Below, piece after piece: positions 38,851 through 48,301 of a stretch of DNA of 64,000 nucleotides. The DNA lies in NCBI RefSeq assembly GCF_022919215.1, contig NZ_CP095046.1, forward strand, positions 372,001 through 436,000. Direction: 5' to 3'. Every line of letters starts with the position of its first letter. Position 1 is the first letter of the stretch. Below the pieces are notes generated by a model. The model made no database searches. It was not told the DNA's origin and was given only the letters and a program-made list of their open reading frames with translations. The stretch is from Hymenobacter cellulosilyticus (GTDB lineage Bacteria > Bacteroidota > Bacteroidia > Cytophagales > Hymenobacteraceae). Made by a program: the position numbers and the translations under genes.

Positions 38851-40347
38851 ATGCCTAACTCCCAGGAAAACACGCCCCTTTCCGGCCTTTACTCCTCCTC
38901 GCTCAGCCTCGTCACCGACCTCTACCAGCTCACGATGAGCTACGGCTACTGGAAACAAGGTTTGCAAGACCGGGAAGCCGTATTCCACCTCTATTTCCGC
39001 AAGCCGCCCTTCGCTGGCGGCTACGCTGTGTGCGCCGGCCTGGCCTACGCCGCCGACTGGCTGCAAAACCTGCGCTTTTCCGCCGAAGACCTGGGCTACC
39101 TGGCCGGCCTGCGCGGCTCCAAAGGCGTGGCCCTTTTTCCCCAGGAGTTCCTGGATTACCTGCGCGACCTGCGTTTTACCTGCGATGTCGACGCTATTGC
39201 CGAGGGTACCGTGGTGTTTGCCAACGAGCCGCTGATGCGCATCAAGGGCCCGCTTCTACAAGTACAATTGCTGGAAACGGCCCTGCTTACCCTCGTCAAC
39301 TTCCAGACCCTGATTGCCACCAAGGCCGCCCGCATCCGCGAAGTAGCCGGCGACGACCAGGTGCTGGAATTCGGCCTGCGCCGGGCCCAGGGCTTCGACG
39401 GCGGCCTGGGAGCCAGCCGGGCGGCCTACCTGGGCGGCGTCGATGGTACTTCCAACGTGCTGGCCGGCCTGCGCTTCGGCATTCCGGTGCGCGGCACCCA
39501 CGCCCACAGCTGGGTCATGTCGTTCGACGAAGAGGAAGCCGCGTTTGAAGCCTACGCCGCCGCTTTCCCCGACGACTCCGTGTTCCTGGTAGACACCTAC
39601 GACACGCTGGAAGGCGTGCGGCGGGCCATCAGCGTGGCGCGGCGCATGCGCGAAAAAGGCCACGAGCTGGGCGGCATCCGCCTCGACTCCGGTGACCTAG
39701 CCTACTTGAGCCGCGAGGCCCGGGCCTTGCTCAACGAGGCCGGCTTTCCCAAAACCCGCATCGTGGCCAGCAACGACCTCGACGAAAACCTCATCGTCAG
39801 CCTTAAGCAGCAAGGCGCCCAGATTGACACCTGGGGCATTGGCACCAAGCTGGTCACGGCCTACGACCAGCCGGCCCTGGGCGGCGTCTACAAGCTGGCG
39901 GCCCTGCGCAAGCCGGATGATTCGGGATGGGAGTACACCGTCAAAATCTCCGAGCAACTGGCCAAAACCAGCATTCCGGGCATTCTGCAGGTGCGGCGCT
40001 ACGAAACCGAGAAAGGCCAGCCCCGCGCCGACATGCTCTACAACTCGGCCGAGCCCCTGCCCGAGGACCTCACCATCGTGGACCCCGTGGACCCCACGCG
40101 CCGCCGCCCCATCCGCAGCACCCAGTTCCGGGAGCTGTTGGAGCCCGTGTTCCGCAACGGCGAGCTGGTGGCCGAGCTGCCCACCCTGCAGGAAAGCCGG
40201 GCCCGGGCCCAGCGCGAAGTGCAAAGCCTGGACCCCAGCATCCGGCGCTTCCTCAACCCCCACGTCTACCCCGTGGGCCTGGAAGAAAGCCTGAACACCT
40301 TCCGCACCAACCTGATTCTGGAGAAACGACCCCAGCGGCCGGCGTAG
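38851..40347 (+). CDS. pncB: Nicotinate phosphoribosyltransferase
   Basis: 498 aa. Characteristic stretches are LVTDLYQLTMSYGYWKQG, FRKPPFAGGYAVCAGL, EFGLRRAQGFDGGLGASRAAYLGG, RGTHAHSWVMSF, GGIRLDSGDLAYLS, VASNDLDENLI and TWGIGTKLVTAYDQPALGGVYKL. It makes NaMN from nicotinate and PRPP, the first step of the NAD salvage pathway. ATG 38851 gives a standard N-terminus; the longer frame has no family support. It stands alone, with a strong hairpin just past its stop. Cytoplasmic. Confidence 0.95.
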   Translation: MPNSQENTPLSGLYSSSLSLVTDLYQLTMSYGYWKQGLQDREAVFHLYFRKPPFAGGYAVCAGLAYAADWLQNLRFSAEDLGYLAGLRGSKGVALFPQEFLDYLRDLRFTCDVDAIAEGTVVFANEPLMRIKGPLLQVQLLETALLTLVNFQTLIATKAARIREVAGDDQVLEFGLRRAQGFDGGLGASRAAYLGGVDGTSNVLAGLRFGIPVRGTHAHSWVMSFDEEEAAFEAYAAAFPDDSVFLVDTYDTLEGVRRAISVARRMREKGHELGGIRLDSGDLAYLSREARALLNEAGFPKTRIVASNDLDENLIVSLKQQGAQIDTWGIGTKLVTAYDQPALGGVYKLAALRKPDDSGWEYTVKISEQLAKTSIPGILQVRRYETEKGQPRADMLYNSAEPLPEDLTIVDPVDPTRRRPIRSTQFRELLEPVFRNGELVAELPTLQESRARAQREVQSLDPSIRRFLNPHVYPVGLEESLNTFRTNLILEKRPQRPA

Positions 40348-40355
40348 GTGGTTAT

Positions 40356-40402
40356 GGGGAAGGTTACCAAGCTAGGCGCGGCTTAGCTTGGTAACCTTCC
40401 CC
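40356..40402. terminator. Long perfect hairpin after pncB
   Basis: 19-bp perfect stem GGGGAAGGTTACCAAGCTA / TAGCTTGGTAACCTTCCCC, 9-nt loop, no T-run. Probable terminator or RNA stabiliser; the following 240 nt contain nothing recognisable. Confidence 0.6.
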
Positions 40403-40645
40403 GTTCTGTAGGAAACATTCGTTGCACTGAACCACAGCAGGTCTAGCAGAACCTGCTTCGAGTACCGGATAAACTGCGTGAACACCTCATTTGAGGAGTT
40501 CAGGTAACTCATCTTCGTCCTAGATTTTCTGTACTTAGGTAACTGAACTAGTTTCCTGTACTCAATCCGGACTGTAGGGCGGGTTTACAGGACTTGCAGG
40601 CTTATTGAATAGCCGTTCAGGAAAAGGAGGATTACTTTTATTTCT

Positions 40646-40927
40646 ATGCAAACGCCAGTTGGTTCTTTCGTCGTAGTTGATTCCTTCTGGATCAACAATT
40701 TGGGTTGGGTGCTGACAGGAGAGCCCTCAGGGCAAGTGGCAGCTGGGAATCAGTTGGTCTTTCCAGCAGGCACTACGCTTTTAATCAAGTCCGTAGAAGT
40801 GTTTAGGGCGAGAGAAGGGCGTAGAATTGGGCTTGTCATTAGTCGTAGCCAAGTATCTGTTCAGCGCGATTTCCTCGAAAAGCAAGTTATCGGGCTCACG
40901 GCTCACATCTTGGCACAAAATGCCTAA
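40646..40927 (+). CDS. Small EF-Tu-domain-2-like barrel protein
   Basis: 93 aa. Strand pattern SFVVVDSFWINNLGWVLTGEPSGQVAAGNQLVF and TLLIKSVEVFR is like domain 2 of translational GTPases (xxVxDxFxI.G.GxVxTGxxxxGxxxxGD). It is free-standing with no GTPase. Resembles the protein at 54092-54412 in outline. AAAAGGAGG lies about 15 bp upstream, which is unusual since most genes here lack a Shine-Dalgarno. Function unknown. Confidence 0.6.
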   Translation: MQTPVGSFVVVDSFWINNLGWVLTGEPSGQVAAGNQLVFPAGTTLLIKSVEVFRAREGRRIGLVISRSQVSVQRDFLEKQVIGLTAHILAQNA

Positions 40928-41007
40928 TAGATCATCGTGCAATTGTCTAGGAAAACGGTGGTTTGAGCAATGTAAGCTGTCCGGTATATCAAAAGTAAAA
41001 GGCTGGT

Positions 41008-41541
41008 CTAATTACCCCCAAACTTCTTCCACAGCCGCGGCAGTAGCTTGGGCAGCTGCTCTTCCCGCCAGTCTTGGCCCTTGGTTTCGGAGCCAAGGTC
41101 GTAGTCTAAGCCTTGTTCGGCCGCCACGCTTCTGGGAAAGGTATCATCTTCTTCCCGGCGCCCGGTGCGCCGCCCGTAGGCCTCCGTTGCCACGTAGAGC
41201 AGGTTTTCAAACTCCTGGTAGGCCTCTTGGACCACCTGGGCCAGGCTGTCGGCATCCCGCAGAGCGTTTTGAAACACTGCTTGCCCCTGCCCTATCAGCC
41301 AGCAGCGGAAGTACAGATAAGAGTCATCCATCACGTAGCCGTCCAGAATCTTCAAAGCCGCCATGATGCTATAGTCGTCGGCTTCGCGCAGATTTTCGCG
41401 CAGGCGTCGCTCAAATTCAATAATCTGCTCGGGCTCCAAGGCCGCAAGCTGCTCCGACAAGAAATCCGCCTGGATGGTTTGACTGCCGGCGGCGGCAGCT
41501 TTCGAGGCATCCAGCAGCTGCCAGAATTCAGAGTTAGTCAT
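41008..41541 (-). CDS. DUF4240-like protein
   Basis: 177 aa. MTNSEFWQLLDAS at the start and the pattern LAALEPEQIIEFERRLRENLREADDYSIMAALKILDGYVMDDSYLYFRCWLIGQGQAVF, then FENLLYVATEAYGRRTG, match DUF4240 proteins. ATG 41541 starts on the family motif; the longer frame to 41619 does not. No signal peptide or TM segment. Function unknown. The gene is single, between the barrel protein and a lipoprotein. Confidence 0.82.
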   Translation of the reverse strand: MTNSEFWQLLDASKAAAAGSQTIQADFLSEQLAALEPEQIIEFERRLRENLREADDYSIMAALKILDGYVMDDSYLYFRCWLIGQGQAVFQNALRDADSLAQVVQEAYQEFENLLYVATEAYGRRTGRREEDDTFPRSVAAEQGLDYDLGSETKGQDWREEQLPKLLPRLWKKFGGN

Positions 41542-41712
41542 ACTACGGGGTGCATTGCGAGTCGAAGAACAGGAATCAGGCCGTGAAATACGGTAAAAGT
41601 CGACACTCTGGTAGCTCATGCAACCTTCCGGGCCCGGGCCTGGTCAAGCCCCTGCCCGCCGCGCCCATGGCCCGCCAGGTTCGTTCTTCCTCTAACCCTA
41701 ATTCCTGTTCTC

Positions 41713-42180
41713 ATGAAACGCTCTTCCCTCCTCGTGCTGCTCAGCCTCGCCCTCGGCTTCACCGCCTGTGAGAAGGACGAGGAAGTACCCCAGGACGTGC
41801 AGCTGCTCACGGCCAAAAACTGGCGCATGAGTGCCAACGTCACCACCTTCGTGTACCCCGCCGGCAACGCCCGCCGCGACGTGGACAACTACAGCGCCTC
41901 CCCGGCCTGCGACCATGACGATTTCTGGAAGTTTGCGCCCGACAAAACCATGGTCATCGACGAAGGCGCCAGCAAGTGTGAGCCCAGCGCCCCGCAGTCG
42001 AACCCCGCCCAGTGGAACCTCGACGCCACCAACCGCACCCTGTCCGTCATTGCCGGCACGACGCGCACCTACGAGCTGCTGGAGCTTACCGCCTCTACCC
42101 TCAAATTCAAGCAGGACAACGGCCTCTCGCCCATCGACGGCGCGCCGTACTACACCACCTACACCTTCACGTCCTTTTAG
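41713..42180 (+). CDS. Lipoprotein, lipocalin-like
   Basis: 155 aa. Lipobox LGFTAC at 14-19, so a lipoprotein, anchored at Cys19. The mature part has LLTAKNWRMSAN, FWKFAPDKTMVIDEGASKCEP, AQWNLDATNRTLSVIAG, YELLELTASTLKF and a YTTYTFTSF end, as in small lipocalin-like proteins of Bacteroidota. The extra Cys pair (58-ish and 86-ish) may form a disulfide. Function unknown. It precedes the HMA gene by 72 nt on the same strand. Confidence 0.82.
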   Translation: MKRSSLLVLLSLALGFTACEKDEEVPQDVQLLTAKNWRMSANVTTFVYPAGNARRDVDNYSASPACDHDDFWKFAPDKTMVIDEGASKCEPSAPQSNPAQWNLDATNRTLSVIAGTTRTYELLELTASTLKFKQDNGLSPIDGAPYYTTYTFTSF

Positions 42181-42252
42181 CCGGCTCCGGCCCGAGTTCC
42201 GTACACGTAGGCTAGCCCATTCGCAGTCTTCGTTTGCCTTAACCCGTGTTCC

Positions 42253-42468
42253 ATGCCGACCCTGAAATTCAAAACCAGCATCAACTGCGCCAACTGCCTG
42301 CGCGCCGTCACTCCCTTCCTCGACGCCGAAGCCAGCGTTGAGAAATGGCAGGTCGACACCACCAGCCCCGATAAAGTGCTTACCGTGGAAGGTGAAAACC
42401 CCATTCCCGAGCTCATCATGAAGTCTGTGGCCCAGGCCGGCTTCGACATTGAGCCCCTGGCCGCCTAA
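42253..42468 (+). CDS. Heavy-metal-associated (HMA) domain protein
   Basis: 71 aa, one complete HMA ferredoxin-like fold: KFKTSINCANCLRAVTPFLD with the metal site NCANC, then VEKWQVDTTSPDKVLTVEG and IMKSVAQAGFDIEPLAA. Copper-chaperone-like, cytosolic. No P-type ATPase or copper operon is in the window. Terminated by a strong hairpin. Confidence 0.88.
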   Translation: MPTLKFKTSINCANCLRAVTPFLDAEASVEKWQVDTTSPDKVLTVEGENPIPELIMKSVAQAGFDIEPLAA

Positions 42469-42485
42469 CTCCGCACACCTGCAAC

Positions 42486-42524
42486 GAACAAGGCCCGCTT
42501 CCTGAGGAAGTCGGGGCCTTGTTC
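42486..42524. terminator. Bidirectional terminator
   Basis: Stem GAACAAGGCCCGCTTCC / GGAAGTCGGGGCCTTGTTC with a small loop, between the HMA gene and the converging purM. Confidence 0.85.
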
Positions 42525-42569
42525 ATTTATCTTAAGTGCAGCCAGCAGCTAATGTGCGTCAGGGATCAG

Positions 42570-43678
42570 CTACTCGTAGCTCAGCTCCCCGGCGCCTACC
42601 GTCAACCGGATGCCGGACTGCTCCGTAATGCGGCCCGCTACCTGGGCATCATAGCCGTTGCCACGCAGGCTCTCGGCTACGGCCTCGGCCTGGGCTTCAT
42701 CGGTCACAAGCAGCATGCCGTTGCCCATGTTCCAGTACAGGTAGGCATCGGCGGGCGTGATGCCGGCCAGCTCGGTGAGCTTCTGCATGGCGGGCAGGGG
42801 CTCAAACAGGTTGGTCAGCTCGGCACCTACGCCGTTCTTGAGCACCCGCTTGAAGTTGTCGGCAATGCCGCCGCCGGTAATGTGGGCGGCAGCATAGAGC
42901 GGCAGTCCCGCATCCAGCACCCGCGCCACGCCGGGCGAATAAATCAAAGAAGGCGTCAGCAGCACTTCGCCCCAGGTGTGGCCCGCGCTGCCGTGGGGCG
43001 TAGCGTCTGCACCATCGTACGGGGCCGAGTGCCAGTTGTCGCCAAACAGGTTCTGCAGGGTGCGCCGCGCCAGTGAGAAGCCATTCGACCGGAAGGAGGG
43101 CGAGCGAAGCGCCACCACGGCCATACCGGCCTGCACGCCCGCGCCGCTCAAGGGCCGCTCCAGGCTCGGGTGCAGGCTGCCAATGGCTGTCGAGCACCAG
43201 TTGAAGTTCATCTTTGCGCCCGGCCAGCCCCGATACGGTTGCCCAGCTCCGCAATTTCACCGCCGGTAATGGCCACTTCCGCGAAGTTGCAGGCGTCGTG
43301 CAGCCCGCGCATCATCTCGTCAATCACCCCGTAGTCGAGCGTGTTCACGTCGATGATGTTCGACAGGTTCGTGGGCACGAAACCACCCACAATCAGGTCG
43401 TCGGCCGTCATGGCCACCAGGTCGTAGCCCAGGGTGTCAAACTTCCCTACCCGCTCGGCCACTTCAATCTTGGTCCCGATGCCGTCCGAGCTGATACCCA
43501 GCCGGGCATTGCCAAAGCGGATTTCATTGGCGAAGCCGCCATCCAAATCCTGTGCGGCCTCGCCCGGCTTGCCGGCCCGGTTGGCGAAAGTCTTTTTCGA
43601 CCAGGCGTAGGCGTTGCGGGAGCATTCGTTGCCGAGGTCAATGTCGTAGCCGGCAGGTTTCTGGGAAGAAGTGGACAT
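42570..43678 (-). CDS. purM: Phosphoribosylformylglycinamidine cyclo-ligase (AIR synthetase), frameshifted
   Basis: Repaired length about 369 aa. N-terminal part has SSDGIGTKIEVAERV, GYDLVAMTADDLIVGGFVPTN and ITGGEIAELGNRI; C-terminal part has NWCSTAIG, LRSPSFRSNGFSLARR, HITGGGIADNFKRVL and NMGNGMLLV. The frame breaks at plus-strand CCCC 43228-43231; adding one base restores GNRIGGWPGAKMNFNW. It closes FGAM to AIR in purine synthesis, so a true break is unlikely. Last gene of the purine cluster; an inverted-repeat element separates it from purF. Confidence 0.93.
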
Positions 43679-43697
43679 GTAGTCTGTTATTTTATGC

Positions 43698-43798
43698 TGT
43701 CATCCTGAGCAAAGCGAAGGACCTTATCACGTTAGACGACCGTCGTAACAACGACTCGTTCTGCGGCAATAAGGTCCTTCACTGCGTTCGGGATGACA
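43698..43798. repeat. Inverted-repeat element between purM and purF
   Basis: Arms TGTCATCCTGAGCAAAGCGA... (43698-43727) and its near complement (43769-43798) around a GC-rich centre. Similar design but different sequence from 25709-25798. Confidence 0.75.
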
Positions 43799-43818
43799 AA
43801 TGGTTTTTCTGGTTGATA

Positions 43819-45327
43819 CTAGTGCTCCGTCGGCTCGGGCGCCTTGGCACTTACGGATGCCACCGGCTCGGAGCTGGCTTTCTTGTCGCTGCGGTGGCTC
43901 TGGCGCTCCTCCTGAATGTGGCGCAGGTACTTGGTCACGTCGCCGGTGGGGTAGTTGCCGGTGAAGCAGGCAAAGCAGTTCCCGCCGTGCCCCTTATCCT
44001 CAGCAAACAGCTCCTGCAAATCCTCAATGGACTGGTAGATAACCTTATCGGCCCCGATGTACTGGCAGATTTCCTCCTCGGTGTAGTTGGCCGCAATCAA
44101 CTCGGTGCTCATGGCCATGTCGATGCCGTAGATGCAGGGCGCTACGATGGGCGGGGCGCTGCTGATGAAGTACACCTCGGCCGCGCCGGCTTCGCGCAGA
44201 ATCCGCACAATGCGACGCGAGGTAGTGCCCCGCACGATGCTGTCGTCGACTACGGCAATCTTCTTGCCCTCCACAAACTCCCGAATCGGGTTCAGCTTCT
44301 TCTTGACAATATCCTCCCGGCCGGCCTGGCTGCTCACGATGAAGGAGCGGCCCATGTGGTTGTTCTTCACCATAGCCCGCCGGTAGGGCACGCCAATGGC
44401 CTCAGCCAGACCCGATGCGGCAAAGTACCCCGACGAAGGCACGTCGATAACCATATCGGGCTGAATGCCTGACTCGATAACCTTACGGGCCAGAATCTTG
44501 CCCAGGCGCACCCGCTCCCGGGCCACTAGGCGGCCGTGAATCGTGGAATCTTCGCGGGCAAAGTAGATGTGCTCGAAGACACAGAACGCCTTGGGCAGGC
44601 TATAGGGGTTCTTGTAGTGAACCTTAAAGTCCTTATCAATAAACACAGCCTGTCCCGGACCTACGTTCTTGATGAACTCGAAGCCTAGGTAGTCGAAGCA
44701 GGTGCTTTCGGAGGCAAAGGCGTAGATGGGCCCGTTCTCGGTGTCGCGGCGGCCCAGCACTAGCGGCCGGATGCCCAGCGGGTCGTTGAAGGCCAACAGC
44801 CCGTGCCCGGCAATAACGGTGATGGTAGCGTAGGCACCTTTGACCAACTCCTGGGTTGTCTCTACCGCGTCGAAAATATCGATAACCGAGAGGTTGTCGA
44901 GGTTTTTCAGGCGCAACTCCGAGGCGAAGGTGTACATGATGAGCTCCAGGTCGTTGCTCGTCTTGGGCAGCACGTGGTACTTCTCGTGCAGGCGCTTGGC
45001 AGCCTGCCGGAAGTTGATGACGTTGCCATTGTGCACCATCGAGAGGCCGAAGGGGTAGCTCGTGGTGAAGGGCTGGGCTAGCTCGGCGTCGTTGGAACCC
45101 TGGGTGGTGTAGCGGGCGTGGCCGATGCCGATGTTGCCCTTAAGCTTTTTGAGCTGCTTGGGCTTGAACACGTCCGAAATCAGACCGTTGCCCTTGCAGA
45201 GGTGAAAATTGTCGTCGAAGGTGGCAATACCGGCCGCGTCCTGGCCACGGTGCTGGAGCGCCGTCAGACCGAATACGATGTCGTGGGCGACGTCATCGGG
45301 GCCGTAAAAACCTACTATTCCGCACAT
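43819..45327 (-). CDS. purF: Amidophosphoribosyltransferase
   Basis: 502 aa. Begins MCGIVGFYG with the catalytic Cys2 (Ntn glutaminase) and has the phosphoribosyltransferase site IAVVDDSIVRGTTSRRIV and the glutamine-site residues in LQHRGQDAAGI. It makes 5-phosphoribosylamine from PRPP and glutamine, the committed step of purine synthesis. C-terminal tail is Ser/Glu/Lys-rich. Full-length and intact. Confidence 0.97.
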   Translation of the reverse strand: MCGIVGFYGPDDVAHDIVFGLTALQHRGQDAAGIATFDDNFHLCKGNGLISDVFKPKQLKKLKGNIGIGHARYTTQGSNDAELAQPFTTSYPFGLSMVHNGNVINFRQAAKRLHEKYHVLPKTSNDLELIMYTFASELRLKNLDNLSVIDIFDAVETTQELVKGAYATITVIAGHGLLAFNDPLGIRPLVLGRRDTENGPIYAFASESTCFDYLGFEFIKNVGPGQAVFIDKDFKVHYKNPYSLPKAFCVFEHIYFAREDSTIHGRLVARERVRLGKILARKVIESGIQPDMVIDVPSSGYFAASGLAEAIGVPYRRAMVKNNHMGRSFIVSSQAGREDIVKKKLNPIREFVEGKKIAVVDDSIVRGTTSRRIVRILREAGAAEVYFISSAPPIVAPCIYGIDMAMSTELIAANYTEEEICQYIGADKVIYQSIEDLQELFAEDKGHGGNCFACFTGNYPTGDVTKYLRHIQEERQSHRSDKKASSEPVASVSAKAPEPTEH

Positions 45328-45391
45328 GGCAGTTTCAAATGGTCAGTTGCTGGCGTAAGAGAGCCAGCTTTCTGGGGTGGGTGGTAATGTT

Positions 45392-46171
45392 CTAGCGAAT
45401 CGCCTCACCTCCCTGCCCTGCTTCGACAGAAGCAGCGCCGGACGACCAAGGCACCAGGGGTTCGGAGGTGGGGATAGCACCGGCGGCTACCGTCGTAGCT
45501 GCCGGGTCGGAGTTCAGATTGGAAAGCTCGCCTCGAATCAGGCGGGCCAGGGTGTCGGCGTACAGGAAGTGCTCCACGGCCAGGCCGCGGCGCTCTACTT
45601 CCTCTAGGGTACCAGCGCCCTGTAAGTCAACCGGATGCTGCGCCAGAATTGGTCCAGTGTCCAGGCCCTCATCAACCAGATGCACGGTGATTTTGGTTTC
45701 CTTCAGCTGATTTTCGAAGGCCCACTCGTAGGCGTGCAGGCCCTGGTGCTGGTGAGTATCGGCGGGGTGGATGTTGAGAATGCGCCCGGCAAAGGCCCGA
45801 ATGAACGTGGGCGACAAAATCCGCATGTAGCCGGCCAGCACAATGTAGTCGGGCTGAAACTGCTGCAGCACCTGCACTACCTCGGCGTCAAACTCCTGGC
45901 GCTTGCGGCCTTGGCTCGTAAGGCTGGCCGTGGGGCAACCCAGGGCGGCGGCCGTTTCCAGGCCGGGCGCGTCGGGCTTGTTGCTGAACACCACCGCTAC
46001 TTCGGCCAGGTGTTGTAGCACGCCACTTTGCACAGCGTTTACCAGGGCCACCATATTGGAGCCCCGGCCCGACAGCAGAATGGCCAGGCGCGCTTTGCGG
46101 ACGATAGGGTTACCAGTTGGCTGCAAGGGTCGGTTCCGGCCGCTGGCCGATATCGGTACGGATGTATACAT
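45392..46171 (-). CDS. purN: Phosphoribosylglycinamide formyltransferase
   Basis: 259 aa. LAILLSGRGSNMVALVNAV, DYIVLAGYMRILSPTFIRAF, NIHP and DEGLDTGPIL are the usual PurN motifs (Asn/His/Asp catalytic set). The HPADTHQHQGLHAYEWAF segment differs from the common HPSLLPSF form, a variant of the family. No start codon lies between the purD stop and the fold, so ATG 46171, inside purD (62-nt overlap), is the best candidate. C-terminal 40 residues are low-complexity. Confidence 0.88.
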   Translation of the reverse strand: MYTSVPISASGRNRPLQPTGNPIVRKARLAILLSGRGSNMVALVNAVQSGVLQHLAEVAVVFSNKPDAPGLETAAALGCPTASLTSQGRKRQEFDAEVVQVLQQFQPDYIVLAGYMRILSPTFIRAFAGRILNIHPADTHQHQGLHAYEWAFENQLKETKITVHLVDEGLDTGPILAQHPVDLQGAGTLEEVERRGLAVEHFLYADTLARLIRGELSNLNSDPAATTVAAGAIPTSEPLVPWSSGAASVEAGQGGEAIR

Positions 46172-47396
46172 CCTGAAATTTAACTTTCCCGGCTTCGCGG
46201 TACACGTGGGCCACGGCATCTTCCAGCTCTTCGCCGTGCCCGACGAGCACCATCACCCGGCCGCCGGTGGTTACCAGCTGACCGTCCTGCTGCTTGGTAG
46301 CGCCGTGAAAGGCCAGGATGCTGGGATGAAGCTGGTCGAGGCCGGTGATGGGGAAGCCGGTGGGAAACTGGGCGGCCGGGTAGCCGCCCGAGGCCAGCAC
46401 CACGCCCACGTAGCAGCCCCGCCGCTGCCGCACCACGGTTTGCTGGAGCTTGCCGTCCAGGGTGGCTTCGATGAGTTCCAGCAAGGAGCTTTCCAGGGCG
46501 GGCAAGAGCACTTCGGCCTCCGGGTCGCCGAGGCGGACGTTATATTCGAGCAGCTTGGGACCCTGGTCGGTGAGCATGATGCCGAAGTACAGGAAGCCTT
46601 TGAAGTCGAACTGCTCGTTTTGCAAACCGCGCAGCGTGGGGTCCACGATGCTGGTGCGGATGGCGGCCAGCACGTTGTCGTCGCAGAAGGGCACGGGGCA
46701 GTAGGCGCCCATGCCGCCGGTGTTGGGACCCTGGTCGCCGGCCAGCAACTGTTTGTGGTCCTGAGAAGGAGCCAGCAGCCGCACCCGGTTGCCATCCGTC
46801 ACGCCGATGATGCTGATTTCAGGACCGCTGAGCTTTTCTTCCAGCAGGAAGCTAAACCAGCCCGTGTGCTGCAGCTGCAAATCGTCCAGGGCGGCCTGGG
46901 CTTCCTCAATGGAGGAGCACACGTACACGCCCTTGCCGGCAGCCAGCCCGTCGTACTTCACTACTACCTGCCCGTTCAGTTCGGTTGCTTTGGTGCGAGC
47001 ATCAGCCAGCTTGTCGCTACGGTACTGCCACGACATAGCCGTAGCTACACCGTGCCGCCGCATGAAGTTCTTGCTCCACACCTTGGAGCTTTCCAGCACC
47101 GCTCCGGCCCGAGTGGGGCCAAAAACGCGGATGTCGGAACCGGCAAAGTAGTCGACCACGCCGGCTGCCAGGGGCGCTTCGGGTCCTACCACGATGAGCT
47201 TCGCGCCGTGGGCTTCGCAGAACTGCTGAACGGCCGGGAAGTCGGTGGCGCTGATGTCGGGGTGGCTGTTTGGGATGCCGCCGTTGCCGGGCAGCACGTG
47301 TACCGTGGCCCCGTCGCGGGTCAGCTTCCAGGCCATGGCGTGTTCACGGGCCCCGCCGCCGAGGAGTACAATGGTTTTGTTCAAAGGACTAGTCAT
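46110..47396 (-). CDS. purD: Phosphoribosylamine-glycine ligase
   Basis: 428 aa. GGGAREHAMAWKL, GPEAPLAAGVVDYF, SKVWSKNFMRRHGVATA, VVKYDGLAAGKGVYVC and LEYNVRLGDPEAEVLLP mark an ATP-grasp PurD. It makes GAR from phosphoribosylamine and glycine. Starts 8 nt inside the GNAT gene and overlaps purN at its end. Confidence 0.96.
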   Translation of the reverse strand: MTSPLNKTIVLLGGGAREHAMAWKLTRDGATVHVLPGNGGIPNSHPDISATDFPAVQQFCEAHGAKLIVVGPEAPLAAGVVDYFAGSDIRVFGPTRAGAVLESSKVWSKNFMRRHGVATAMSWQYRSDKLADARTKATELNGQVVVKYDGLAAGKGVYVCSSIEEAQAALDDLQLQHTGWFSFLLEEKLSGPEISIIGVTDGNRVRLLAPSQDHKQLLAGDQGPNTGGMGAYCPVPFCDDNVLAAIRTSIVDPTLRGLQNEQFDFKGFLYFGIMLTDQGPKLLEYNVRLGDPEAEVLLPALESSLLELIEATLDGKLQQTVVRQRRGCYVGVVLASGGYPAAQFPTGFPITGLDQLHPSILAFHGATKQQDGQLVTTGGRVMVLVGHGEELEDAVAHVYREAGKVKFQDVYIRTDIGQRPEPTLAANW

Positions 47397-47886
47397 AAGA
47401 AAGGAGCTCGGCTGCGTCAGAAAAGGTCAGAAGCTTGCCGAAGCAAGCCGAATTGTCGCGGCCGATGTACTGGCCGTAGTTGGCGCGGCGCTGGTAGCCG
47501 TTCTTCAGGTAAAAGCGGCAGGCTTCGGTATTGGCCACCCGGGTTTCGAGCCACAGCTCCGTATAACCGGCCTTTCGGGCTTCGGTTTCGAGCTGCTTAA
47601 GCACGGCCTCGCCAATGCCCTGCCGGGAATACTTGGCAAACATGCGCTTCACTTCCCCCACGCTAGCAGCCAAGGGCCGCACTGCCCCACAGCCCACCGC
47701 TTCCCCGTCTTGGCGAGCCAGCAGGAAAATGTAGCGCGGGTCACTGGCTTGCCACTCCGTAAACGAAGCCCGCCCGTCGCTGCCGAAGCGCGCACCCAGC
47801 TGCCCCGACAAGGCGTCGAGCAGGGGCTGAGCTTCCGGCGCCTGGGGCGAGGAAACATCGAGCTTTAGGGTAGCGGTAGTCGGCAT
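47389..47886 (-). CDS. GNAT-family acetyltransferase
   Basis: 165 aa. GNAT signature: VGCGAVRPL (strand), VKRMFAKYSRQGIGEAVLKQLE (acetyl-CoA loop R-Q-G-I-G), YTELWLETRVANTEACRFYLKNGY. Embedded in the purine cluster between the SnoaL-like gene and purD, which it overlaps by 8 nt. Substrate unknown; its place in the operon does not prove a purine role. Confidence 0.9.
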   Translation of the reverse strand: MPTTATLKLDVSSPQAPEAQPLLDALSGQLGARFGSDGRASFTEWQASDPRYIFLLARQDGEAVGCGAVRPLAASVGEVKRMFAKYSRQGIGEAVLKQLETEARKAGYTELWLETRVANTEACRFYLKNGYQRRANYGQYIGRDNSACFGKLLTFSDAAELLSYD

Positions 47887-47904
47887 CAGGCGAAAAGGTT
47901 CAGC

Positions 47905-48288
47905 TTAGCTAATATCGGTTATGGAAGTTATTTGTCCATCGGCAAACTCGAAAACGGATTTGCCTTGCAGCTGTAGCGTATCCCCACCCTTCAGGCCGTT
48001 GGGGAAGTCCATGGCGGCCACGGCCGAATAGTCGAGTTGCACTTCCACCTTATCGGCGCTGAACTGCCAATCGGTGACGCGCTGCTCGCGCTGGGAGAAG
48101 TACTGCAGCGCCTGCTCGGCCTGCTGCAGGAAATTTTCCTTGCCGGTCAGGGTCAGGTCTACTTCGCCGTTGGAAACGTTGCGAAACACGACGTTTTCGT
48201 GCAGGGGCTGAAGCATGCCGGCTACATCGAGGCGGTTGTAGGCTTCGATGTAGCTTTCCACGAGTTGCTTTTGCTGAGTGGCTTCCAT
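47905..48288 (-). CDS. SnoaL/NTF2-like protein
   Basis: 127 aa. NTF2-like pattern: QLVESYIEAYNRLDVAGMLQPLHENVVFRNVSNGEV, then strands FSADKVEVQLDYSAV and LQLQGKSVFEFADGQITSITDI. ATG 48288 follows the purC stop by 13 nt; a slightly longer start (48309) would overlap purC. Single domain, cytosolic, function unknown. Paired with GNAT in the purine operon. Confidence 0.85.
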   Translation of the reverse strand: MEATQQKQLVESYIEAYNRLDVAGMLQPLHENVVFRNVSNGEVDLTLTGKENFLQQAEQALQYFSQREQRVTDWQFSADKVEVQLDYSAVAAMDFPNGLKGGDTLQLQGKSVFEFADGQITSITDIS

Positions 48289-48301
48289 TGGCTTTGTCTT
48301 A

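Noticed and set aside
45903..47600. 565-codon plus-strand ORF across purN, purD and GNAT
   Set aside because: Antisense shadow of three well-recognised genes.
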